Assembly (NCBI GenBank): GCA_964446745.1 | Contig: CAYURR010000013.1 | Span: forward strand, 1-31,874 | DNA from: CAYURR01 sp964446745 | GTDB taxonomy: Bacteria > Bacillota > Clostridia > Lachnospirales > WQUN01 | Direction of reading: 5' to 3' | DNA length: 31,874 nucleotides | In this document: positions 8,113-15,590 of the stretch, piece by piece | Layout: each line of letters opens with the position of its first letter | Position numbering within the stretch: the stretch's first letter is position 1 | Made by a program: the position numbers and the translations under genes | The notes under the pieces: model-generated | Told to the model about the DNA's origin: nothing | Database searches by the model: none | The model's input: only the letters and a program-made list of their open reading frames with translations

Positions 8113-9695
8113 TGATTGTTTGCCTTAAATGCTTCGAACTGCGCCTTGTATTCGTTGACGATATCATCGATACCGGCCTTCTTCAGAAGTGAAAGCGCGT
8201 TGTCGATATTGCTTTCATAATCCTTTACGCCAGCACCCATCGGTGCTACTACAGCCGATATCTGGGTCTTTACGTCGGCGTATTGTGTCTGGACATTTGA
8301 TGCGTCGAATGTGAATGATGCCGCGATACTGTCTACAGCGTTTTTATCCGCGTTGAACAATATCTCGTTTGTAATAGTCGGCGAACCGAGTGCCGGACGC
8401 AGATACTGCACGTTACCGATCATCCAGTCTGCAAACGAATACAGCGGAACATTCTTAACCGGGTCTACGATATCTTCTCTGTTTCTGGGTTCTACGGGCT
8501 TGAAGTCTACGTTCTCACGACCATACATGAACAGGTCGTAGTTAGCCTGGTTTGCATAGATCCAGTTAACAAGCTTGACCGGTGCAGCCGGGTTCTTGCT
8601 CGAGAGCGGTACGGCGTTCATGTTTCTTGTGCCATACGGGCGTACGTTAGGTTTCTCCGGTGCGAAATCGATAAAGCCAAAGTCTTCTACCGTGAGGTTC
8701 GGGTAGTTTGTCTGAAGGTTAGATACCGCGCCGCCGTATGTGCCGAAGTGTATAAACCAGTCGCCTGAATTAAGCTGTGAGTTGAGCTGATCGTTTGTGT
8801 ATGTCAGCACGTCCGGATTGATGAGGCCTCTGTTATACATCTCACGAGCGTTGTCACAAGCCTTCTTAAATTCCTCTGTCTCAAAATAGCTCTTAATTGT
8901 GCCGTCTTGATTTACATAGATCATGTTGTCTACAACGATATATGGCCAGGTCGAATAGGTCTTCTTGTCCGCACCGATACCCGTTGAGCTCGCCGCATAA
9001 TACGTCAGGTAAGGCTTCTGTACGCCCTTCCAGTTTTTCATAACGACCTCGTATGCATCTAAAAGCTCAGTGAAGCTCTTTGGCATCTCTGTTATACCAT
9101 ACTCGCGCATGATATCCTTACGGATTGTAATTTGCGGATCGATCGAAAACTCGACCCAGTACGCGGGAATAGCATATTGCTTGCCGCCTACCTGACCGGC
9201 TTTCATCATGATGTCCGGGTTGTATTTCTTGATATTTTCACCGTAGGCATTCATTTCCTCGGTGATGTCAGCCAGTGCGTTACGTGCCGCGTAGTTCGAC
9301 AGCGATACACGGTCGTTCATGACATGGAACATGTCAAATTCCTCGCCGGTTGAGAGCATCAGGTTGATCTTCTGATCCCATGCATCCCACGGGATATACT
9401 GGAACGCAAGGTTTACACCCACGTTGTCCGAAGCCATGCGCTCATTTATAAGCGATAATACCGCAGCTCCCTCCGTGGGCTCATCGCCCGGTACCAGGAA
9501 CTTACACGGAACAGCCTCTGCGCTCTGTTCTGTCGTCTTTGCCTCGGCATTCTGATCAGCCTTTGTAGCTTCGTTGTTTGTTGTAGCAGCAGGTGCCGGT
9601 GTGGTTGCCGCTCCCGATTTGCCGCTGTTAGTGCAGCCTGTGAGCAGTCCGAATGTCATCAGCGCCGCCATACATGTTGTTATTACTCTTTTCAT
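8109..9695 (-). CDS. Extracellular solute-binding lipoprotein of a carbohydrate ABC transporter (LplA/YtcQ-like)
   Basis: The first 21 residues form a lipoprotein signal with lipobox LLTGC, so the mature protein would be lipidated at Cys21 and face outward. A low-complexity Ala/Thr/Glu linker follows (about 22-60). The 528-residue length and segments such as EGAAVLSLINERMA, FDMFHVMNDRVSLSNYA and PVKLVNWIYANQ fit family-1 solute-binding proteins of the LplA type, which bind oligosaccharides. The ribosome site AGAAGGAGAT lies a few bases before the ATG. It follows the LplC-like permease gene by 33 bases and overlaps the 511-residue gene. The bound sugar is unknown; the neighbouring DUF1861 and nag genes do not settle it. 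Confidence 0.92.
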   Translation of the reverse strand: MKRVITTCMAALMTFGLLTGCTNSGKSGAATTPAPAATTNNEATKADQNAEAKTTEQSAEAVPCKFLVPGDEPTEGAAVLSLINERMASDNVGVNLAFQYIPWDAWDQKINLMLSTGEEFDMFHVMNDRVSLSNYAARNALADITEEMNAYGENIKKYNPDIMMKAGQVGGKQYAIPAYWVEFSIDPQITIRKDIMREYGITEMPKSFTELLDAYEVVMKNWKGVQKPYLTYYAASSTGIGADKKTYSTWPYIVVDNMIYVNQDGTIKSYFETEEFKKACDNAREMYNRGLINPDVLTYTNDQLNSQLNSGDWFIHFGTYGGAVSNLQTNYPNLTVEDFGFIDFAPEKPNVRPYGTRNMNAVPLSSKNPAAPVKLVNWIYANQANYDLFMYGRENVDFKPVEPRNREDIVDPVKNVPLYSFADWMIGNVQYLRPALGSPTITNEILFNADKNAVDSIAASFTFDASNVQTQYADVKTQISAVVAPMGAGVKDYESNIDNALSLLKKAGIDDIVNEYKAQFEAFKANNQ

Positions 9696-9728
9696 GATTT
9701 TGCATCTCCTTCTAAGCTTATTTATGTA

Positions 9729-10613
9729 TCAGCCCTTTACAGAGCCAACTACCAAGCCTTTTACATAATAGCGTTGCAAGAATGGATACAGCAGCACTAT
9801 CGGTCCGATTGTTACGATGGCCGTTGCCATCTTTAGAGATTCGGCGGGGGGCACGCTTGCCACCGCACCGTTTAGATACTGCAGATCACGCAGCATCGAT
9901 ATCTGCGATCTCAATTGCAGCAACAGGTATTGCACGGGATAGAGGTTCTTGTCCTCGACGAGCATGATCGCGTTCCACCAGTCGTTCCAGTAGCCGAGAC
10001 CGTAAAACAATCCCACCGTCGCGAGTACCGGCACACATAGCGGCAAATATATCCTAAACGCTATGATCATATCGTTTGCACCGTCTATAGTAGCGGATTC
10101 CCTAAGGGTATCCGGTATACCGCTCATAAAGTTCCTGACCAAAAACAGGTTAAAGGTATTAAACAGTAAGCTCGGGATAATCAGCGCGCTCAGATTGTTT
10201 CTGAGGCCGAGTTGATTACAGATTAAATACCAAGGTACGATACCCGCGCTAAAAACCATCGGAATAAAGAAAAACATAGCGAGTGCGTCGCGATATTTAA
10301 CACTCTTGTTTGCGAGTGTGTATGCAGCGAGCCCCGTAATCACCACTGCCAGTAATGTACCGACTACGGTCACGATTACCGAGATCACATAGCCCTTGAT
10401 GACGCTCGAGCCACCCTGAAACATCAGCTGATATGCATATAACGAAAGCTTTTCCGGAATGAAGCTGTAACCGTTTCGCATGATCGCGGTCTCGTCCGTA
10501 ATCGATACGATCAATGTCAGTATCATCGGTACGAGGCACATCAATGTGAACAATGTGATGAATATAGAGATAACAAAATTGGCGAGTGTAAATTTTCTAA
10601 AATGCCCGGTCAT
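9729..10613 (-). CDS. Carbohydrate ABC transporter permease, LplC/YtcP-like
   Basis: The 294-residue protein has about six membrane segments. It carries the inner-membrane EAA-type loop DGANDMIIAFRIYLPLCVPV at about 179-198, which contacts the transport ATPase. Near its end it has the common C-terminal pattern YPFLQRYYVKGLVVGSVKG of LplC-type permeases. The ribosome site AAAGGAG lies a few bases upstream. It starts 15 bases after the partner permease and precedes the solute-binding gene, the standard order lplB-lplC-lplA. No ATPase is encoded in this operon, so a shared MsmK/UgpC-type ATPase elsewhere in the genome must energise it. Confidence 0.93.
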   Translation of the reverse strand: MTGHFRKFTLANFVISIFITLFTLMCLVPMILTLIVSITDETAIMRNGYSFIPEKLSLYAYQLMFQGGSSVIKGYVISVIVTVVGTLLAVVITGLAAYTLANKSVKYRDALAMFFFIPMVFSAGIVPWYLICNQLGLRNNLSALIIPSLLFNTFNLFLVRNFMSGIPDTLRESATIDGANDMIIAFRIYLPLCVPVLATVGLFYGLGYWNDWWNAIMLVEDKNLYPVQYLLLQLRSQISMLRDLQYLNGAVASVPPAESLKMATAIVTIGPIVLLYPFLQRYYVKGLVVGSVKG

Positions 10614-10628
10614 GTTTACAGCTCCTTT

Positions 10629-11579
10629 CTAATATAACGCACCCTCGGGATATATCTTACGTGTGATCCAGTTGGAACCGAACACCATGATGAAACCTAT
10701 CGCCGACTGAAACAAACCGATGGCCATGGCCTGCGACGGATCGCCGATCTGGCGCAGCGCACGGAAGATATAGGTGTCGATGATGTCCGTGGTCTGATAC
10801 AGCGTACCGTTGTCTCCGACCAGCGCGTAGATCATACCAAAGTCACCGAACATGATCTTGCCGACCGATAATAGTGTCATGATAATGATCGTAGGCATCA
10901 AAAGCGGCATCGTGATCTTTGTAATCTGCTGAAAGCGATTGGCACCGTCGATCTGTGCGGCCTCATACAGGCCCGAGTCAATGCCCGTGATCGACGCCAG
11001 GAATATAACCGCCGACATACCTGCGCCCTTCCATATCCTAAGCACGACTAGGATAAACGGCCAGAAGCTTGCCTCCGTGTACCAGTTGACGGGCTGCTTT
11101 CCGACGGCTACGAGCATCTTATTTATGATACCGTACTGGAACGAAAACAGACTCATCAGGATATAGCTCACGACGATCCATGAAATGTAATTGGGGAACA
11201 GCATGATGGATTGAGAGGTTTTTACAAATATGGCGCTTCTGAGCTCATTCAGTAATATTGCCAGTAGAATAGCCATCAGCGTACCCGTGAGGATGAACAG
11301 TATGTTCAGATAAAGTGTATTGAATGTGACGCGAAATGCGTTTTGAGATGCGAAGAAGAACTTGAAGTTATTTAGCCCTATCCACTCACCCTTGAATATG
11401 ATATCGATGATATTGTTGTTACGGTAATTAAACCGCTGAAACGCGATCAGGATATACGGATATGTGCAATAACTGAATATAAACACATAGAGCATAGCCG
11501 GTAGCGCGATCAGGTACGAAAACTTATTTTTGACCACATCCTGCAAAAATCCGTCATTTTTTCGCTTTGTCACGATCAT
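10629..11579 (-). CDS. Carbohydrate ABC transporter permease, LplB/YtcO-like
   Basis: The 316-residue protein has about six membrane segments and starts with a short basic cytoplasmic tail. The EAA loop is visible as YEAAQIDGANRFQQITKI and is followed by TMPLLMPTIIIM. It ends with WITRKIYPEGALY, a usual ending for LplB-type permeases. It is the first gene of the minus-strand operon, preceded by a strong promoter at 11632-11660. The start is uncertain by two codons: the AGGGAG site touches the ATG at 11579 but lies about 7 bases from an in-frame GTG at 11573, which may be the real start. Confidence 0.93.
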   Translation of the reverse strand: MIVTKRKNDGFLQDVVKNKFSYLIALPAMLYVFIFSYCTYPYILIAFQRFNYRNNNIIDIIFKGEWIGLNNFKFFFASQNAFRVTFNTLYLNILFILTGTLMAILLAILLNELRSAIFVKTSQSIMLFPNYISWIVVSYILMSLFSFQYGIINKMLVAVGKQPVNWYTEASFWPFILVVLRIWKGAGMSAVIFLASITGIDSGLYEAAQIDGANRFQQITKITMPLLMPTIIIMTLLSVGKIMFGDFGMIYALVGDNGTLYQTTDIIDTYIFRALRQIGDPSQAMAIGLFQSAIGFIMVFGSNWITRKIYPEGALY

Positions 11580-11591
11580 TCTCCCTTCGCG

Positions 11592-11607
11592 TAATTAAAT
11601 TTAATTA
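11592..11607. promoter_or_regulatory. Candidate operator palindrome upstream of the permease operon
   Basis: TAATTAAATTTAATTA is a perfect 16-base palindrome, placed in the predicted leader of the permease transcript about 25 bases after its start point. It could be a site for the LacI regulator encoded next door. It is pure A/T and so could be chance. Confidence 0.3.
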
Positions 11608-11631
11608 ACAGAATCATTTCCTACGAACGAA

Positions 11632-11660
11632 ATACTATCATTTTTTAAGTTATGTGTCAA
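11632..11660 (-). promoter_or_regulatory. Strong promoter of the ABC transporter operon
   Basis: On the minus strand TTGACA (11655-11660) and TAGTAT (11632-11637) are separated by 17 bases, a near-consensus sigma-A promoter. A second TTGACA copy lies 17 bases further upstream at 11678-11683, without a matching -10 box. Confidence 0.75.
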
Positions 11661-11701
11661 CTAACTAATGCCATATATGTCAAATAATTATAGTTATTGT
11701 A

Positions 11702-11730
11702 TTGTTAATTTTAAGGTAATATTATATACT
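11702..11730 (+). promoter_or_regulatory. Promoter of the DUF1861-lacI operon
   Basis: TTGTTA (11702-11707) and TATACT (11725-11730) are 17 bases apart. Just downstream, TAATGCATTA (11743-11752) is a perfect 10-base palindrome at the predicted transcript start. TTAAGTTA and ACTAATGC occur both here (11734-11748) and upstream (11645-11671), so paired regulator sites are possible. Confidence 0.55.
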
Positions 11731-11770
11731 ATGTTAAGTTACTAATGCATTAATCACGGGAGGAATAATC

Positions 11771-12727
11771 ATGTCGGGCACGAACACTGCAATCAACTGT
11801 ATCGAGCTGTTAAAGGATTACGAAACAAGGAGGACTGCCTCAAACCCGCGCAAGCTTACATTCTTGGGAGTGGATGGTTACGATGTCTATAATATCTCAT
11901 GCGAATTTGAAGCGGATGGTAAGAGGTATATAGCCGGTCGCGTAGAGAAGCGCGATAACGAGCTTTCGTTCGTGCGCCTGTTTGAAAAACGCGAGGACTA
12001 TGTATACGAGGCTGTAATGCCGGAGCTCACATTCAATATGCTGCAGGACCCGTTTGTAGAAAAGATACATGGCTATATCATATTGGGCGGTGTCCAGATC
12101 ATCACCGATCCGCTTGATTCGAGCCGTATAATAAACTGGTGCACATGCTTCTACAGAGGAAAGACGCTGTCGGAGTTAAAGCTTTTTGCGATGGGGCCCA
12201 ACCATATGAAGGACATCCGTCTGACAGCACTCGCCGATGGGCGCGTCGGGATTTTTACGAGACCCCAGGGCATGCACGGCAAGCTCGGTAAGATCGGTTA
12301 TATCTCGGTCGATACGCTCGACGACGTCAATGAGGATATTATGCTACAAGCAAAGATATTTGATACACACTTCATACCTTCAGAATGGGGCGGGGCAAAT
12401 CAGATCCACCTATTGAAGGACGGCAGGCTAGGCGTTATAGGGCATATCTCGTATCGGGATTCGGAGAACGGGCTGCATTACCACTCAATGGCGTTTGTAT
12501 TCGATCCCAAGACACAGGAGCATACACCTGTGCGTATCATCGCAACACGCAGCGACATGCAAAGCGGCCCTGCCAAGCGTCCCGACCTTAAGGACGTTAT
12601 CTTTACAGGAGGTATCGTGCGCGGCACAAACGGACAAAGAACCGTGTTGTATACAGGCGTATCGGATTGTGAGGCGCATTGCGTCGAGATCGACGATCCG
12701 TTCGAGGGCTTTGAGGGAACCAAATAA
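11771..12727 (+). CDS. DUF1861 protein, five-bladed beta-propeller related to GH130-type glycosidases
   Basis: The 318-residue protein matches the DUF1861 pattern closely: FLGVDGYDVYNI (about 31-42), AGRVEKRDNELSFV, LQDPFVEKIHGYIILGGVQ, GPNHMKDIRL, GIFTRPQGMHGKLGKIGY, EWGGANQIHLL and AKRPDLKDVIFTGG. This family is thought to share the five-bladed propeller of the GH43/GH32/GH130 superfamily; I know of no firm activity to assign. No signal peptide is present, so it should act on an imported sugar in the cytoplasm. The ribosome site GGGAGG lies a few bases before the ATG. The stop overlaps the lacI start (TAATG), so enzyme and regulator are coupled. Confidence 0.88.
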   Translation: MSGTNTAINCIELLKDYETRRTASNPRKLTFLGVDGYDVYNISCEFEADGKRYIAGRVEKRDNELSFVRLFEKREDYVYEAVMPELTFNMLQDPFVEKIHGYIILGGVQIITDPLDSSRIINWCTCFYRGKTLSELKLFAMGPNHMKDIRLTALADGRVGIFTRPQGMHGKLGKIGYISVDTLDDVNEDIMLQAKIFDTHFIPSEWGGANQIHLLKDGRLGVIGHISYRDSENGLHYHSMAFVFDPKTQEHTPVRIIATRSDMQSGPAKRPDLKDVIFTGGIVRGTNGQRTVLYTGVSDCEAHCVEIDDPFEGFEGTK

Positions 12728-13698
12728 TGCGAAAAGGCGTTACGATGCAACAGGTCGCGGACGCATTGGGCGTTACGAAGGTGTCCGTATCCAAGGCATT
12801 GAACAATAATCCCGGCATCAGCGACAAACTCAAACGCGAGATCGTTTCGATGGCGGCACAAATGGGATATATAAAAAAAGACCGGCCTAATCAGGCCGGT
12901 CATTCCTTTGCGTTTATCACGCCAAAGCGCTTCTTCTTAGAGGACGAAACATTTTATACGGCGGTTTATTACTATATAAGCAAGAGGTGCATGGAAAAGG
13001 GCTACTCGCTCGGCTGCTTTGTAGTCAACGAGCTCGACGAGTTCAGCCCCGATCTGCCACAGCAGCTATCCGCAGAAGACTACGACGGCTTTTTTATCGT
13101 AGGCGAGTTCCATCCCATATACCTGCAAAAGCTCGCGCGTCTGAATGCATATAAAATCACGATAGACTGCGGCGACTCAGAGCTCGCCTCAGACAGCGTA
13201 ATAATCGACCATTTCTATGTGGGCTACGAGATCACAAACCACCTGATAAAGATTGGACACCGCAGCATCGGCTTTTTGGGCGACACAAGTGTCTTGGGTG
13301 TTTGCGACCGCTATTTCGGATACAGAAAGGCACTCACCGTAAACAATCTACCGTTTCACGACAAGTGGCATATGACCGATAACGACTTACCGCTGCCCCA
13401 CTCGCTGCCCACCGCGTTTCTCTGCAGCAACGATAAACAAGCGTTTATGCTCATGCAGCGCCTCCAAATGGACGGTATCAGGATACCGGACGAGGTATCG
13501 CTTATCGGCTTTGACAACTCGAGCTTATGCACATTAACCGCTCCGCATCTTACAAGCGTCGAGATAGACTGCAAACTATTGGCCGAAAACGCTATGGAGC
13601 GCATGCTGTACCGGATATCGTTTCCGGATGCACCGCTCCAGCGTTCGTACATAGGCTGCAGGCTCATCGAACGCGGGTCGGTCAAAACATTGCTCTGA
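12727..13698 (+). CDS. LacI-family transcriptional regulator
   Basis: The 323-residue protein begins with a LacI helix-turn-helix (MQQVADALGVTKVSVSKAL at 7-25, hinge to about 50) and continues with a periplasmic-binding-protein-like effector domain (GFLGDTSVLGV, PTAFLCSNDKQAFM, PDEVSLIGFDNS, PHLTSVEID). It probably represses the divergent sugar-uptake operon and its own operon in the absence of the sugar. Operators are likely in 11580-11770. Its first codon overlaps the DUF1861 stop. Its last 17 bases overlap the convergent GH3 gene. Codons 50-58 carry a minus-strand terminator hairpin, and they sit in the linker between DNA-binding and effector domains, where sequence is least constrained. 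Confidence 0.93.
   Translation: MRKGVTMQQVADALGVTKVSVSKALNNNPGISDKLKREIVSMAAQMGYIKKDRPNQAGHSFAFITPKRFFLEDETFYTAVYYYISKRCMEKGYSLGCFVVNELDEFSPDLPQQLSAEDYDGFFIVGEFHPIYLQKLARLNAYKITIDCGDSELASDSVIIDHFYVGYEITNHLIKIGHRSIGFLGDTSVLGVCDRYFGYRKALTVNNLPFHDKWHMTDNDLPLPHSLPTAFLCSNDKQAFMLMQRLQMDGIRIPDEVSLIGFDNSSLCTLTAPHLTSVEIDCKLLAENAMERMLYRISFPDAPLQRSYIGCRLIERGSVKTLL
12873..12901 (-). terminator. Intrinsic terminator on the minus strand inside lacI
   Basis: GACCGGCCT (12880-12888) and AGGCCGGTC (12893-12901) form a perfect 9-pair stem with a four-base loop. On the minus strand it is followed directly by seven T residues (complement of 12873-12879). It is antisense to lacI and is the first clear terminator after the GH3 gene, about 780 bases past its stop. 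Confidence 0.8.
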
Positions 13699-15577
13699 CC
13701 GTCTCATGGCCCTTGATATACAGCTTCTTAAAGCCGCAGAGGTTCTTGTGCGGTATATATTCATACTTGAGCACCGAATACCATGTATCCGTATCGCTGT
13801 CATTTAATAGCTCTACGGTGTTTTCGTCTATCCAGCGTTCGAATATATTTGCGTATGTGAGCCCGTATCCGAACTCATAGAGCGGCTTACCCGTAAAGAA
13901 TTTGTATGTCCTGTTTTGCATCGAATAATCGTCAAACGCGGGCAGATCATCCACCGACCTATAAAACGTAACCGGCAGCCTACCGCTCGGGCTTACCTTG
14001 CCAAACAATATATCTGCTAGCGCATTACCGCCCTCCGCACCCGGATAGAAGCATTGCAATACGGCTGCGCAGTTCTGGTGCTGCTCGGTCAGGTTTATGC
14101 AGCTGCCCGAGACATTTACAAATATGATCGGCTTACCCACCTTTACAATCTCATCATACAATCCCTTCTGGACATCGGGCAGCTCGATGTCTTTTTTATC
14201 GCCGCCCAACGCGCCGTTATACGCGTCGCCTTCCTCACCCTCCATCGTCGGGTTCAGACCCATACACATAATTACAACGTCCGCCTGCTGTGCAGCTATG
14301 ATGGCCTCACGCATGGGCTGCTCGGCCCAGTCGAACGTTTTCCCCTCAAAGACATGACAGCCACGTGCATAGATGACATTAATATTGTTCTCGCGTACTG
14401 TTTCGGCATCCTGTATCCCGCGCAGCAATGTCGAGTAACGCGACGGCGTGCCGTTATAGTTACCGAGCAGTACCAATTTCTCATCCGCATTCGGGCCGAT
14501 CACCGCGATCGTCTTTACGGCTTCGGGCACAAGCGGTAATGTCCCGTCGTTCTTTAACAGTACCATAGATTCCTGCGCCATCCTGCGATTTAGTGCTATA
14601 TGCTCTTTGCATTCGACGAGGCTGTACGGCAGCTTGTCATATTCGCAGTCGTCATCAAACATGCCCAGCCTAAACCGCGCCGCGAACAGTCTTTCAACCG
14701 CCTCCGTAATGACATCTTCAGTCAGAAGCCCGCTCGCCACGGCGGTTTTTAGCCATTTATACGCGCTGCCGCAGTTTAAGTGACAGCCGTTATTGACAGC
14801 GAGCGCCGCACTCTCGGCCTCGTTCTCGGTCAGATGGTGGAAGTTATTGATATCGCAGATCGCTCCGCAATCCGATACCACATATCCGTCAAATCCGAAC
14901 TCTCCGTACAATATATCCTTTATAAGAGTCTTGCTCGCGCAGCACGGCTCACCGTTTACGCTGTTATATGCACCCATAACCGCAGCCGGGTCAGCGTTAT
15001 CAATGCAATACTTAAACGCCCAGAGGTATGTCTCGTACAGATCCTTTTGTGAAACATCCACATTAAAGCCATGCCGTACACCCTCGGGACCGCTATGTAC
15101 CGCATAATGCTTCAATGTCGCGTCGAGCTTACGGTACTTGCCTTCACCCTGCAGCCCCTTTACAAACGCCACGCCCATCTCGCCGGTCAAATACGGGTCC
15201 TCACCGTACGTCTCATGTCCCCTGCCCCAGCGCGGATCACGAAAGATATTGATGTTCGGCGACCAGTACGTAAGCCCTTGATATATCAACGTATCTCCAA
15301 ATTTCTTGTATTCGTTATACTTAGCGCGCGCCTCGTCCGATATCGCTGTTGCGACCTCATGCATGAGCTTCGTGTTGAAACTCGCAGCCATGCCGATTGC
15401 CTGCGGAAACACTGTTGCCGTGCCCGCCCGCCCGACACCGTGCAGACATTCATTCCACCAGTTATATGCAGGTACGCCCAATCGTTCTATCGCAGGCGCG
15501 TCGTATTTCATCTGCGCCATCTTTTCCGCAAGCGTCATCCGTGACACCAGTTCCCTTGCGCGTTGCTTAAAATCCAT
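13682..15577 (-). CDS. Glycoside hydrolase family 3 (beta-glucosidase/beta-xylosidase type) with a shortened C-terminal domain
   Basis: This cytoplasmic retaining glycosidase releases terminal beta-linked sugars. The protein (631 residues) has GH3 landmarks: YNWWNECLHGVGRAG near the start, SPNINIFRDPRWGRGHETYG, KHY in the active-site loop, and the nucleophile Asp236 in VVSDCGA. The second domain includes LLKNDGTLPL, IGPNADE and EGDAYNG. The C-terminal fibronectin-III-like domain stops just after GFKKLYIKGHETVRAMF, so its last strands seem to be missing (roughly 45 residues). The ATG at 15577 was chosen because GGAGGAA sits directly upstream and the GH3 fold begins there; the frame extends upstream only into VWA-gene sequence. 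It lies 13 bases after the VWA stop, so it appears to be the last gene of the secretion operon. Confidence 0.92.
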   Translation of the reverse strand: MDFKQRARELVSRMTLAEKMAQMKYDAPAIERLGVPAYNWWNECLHGVGRAGTATVFPQAIGMAASFNTKLMHEVATAISDEARAKYNEYKKFGDTLIYQGLTYWSPNINIFRDPRWGRGHETYGEDPYLTGEMGVAFVKGLQGEGKYRKLDATLKHYAVHSGPEGVRHGFNVDVSQKDLYETYLWAFKYCIDNADPAAVMGAYNSVNGEPCCASKTLIKDILYGEFGFDGYVVSDCGAICDINNFHHLTENEAESAALAVNNGCHLNCGSAYKWLKTAVASGLLTEDVITEAVERLFAARFRLGMFDDDCEYDKLPYSLVECKEHIALNRRMAQESMVLLKNDGTLPLVPEAVKTIAVIGPNADEKLVLLGNYNGTPSRYSTLLRGIQDAETVRENNINVIYARGCHVFEGKTFDWAEQPMREAIIAAQQADVVIMCMGLNPTMEGEEGDAYNGALGGDKKDIELPDVQKGLYDEIVKVGKPIIFVNVSGSCINLTEQHQNCAAVLQCFYPGAEGGNALADILFGKVSPSGRLPVTFYRSVDDLPAFDDYSMQNRTYKFFTGKPLYEFGYGLTYANIFERWIDENTVELLNDSDTDTWYSVLKYEYIPHKNLCGFKKLYIKGHETVRAMF

Positions 15578-15590
15578 GAAATTCCTCCGT

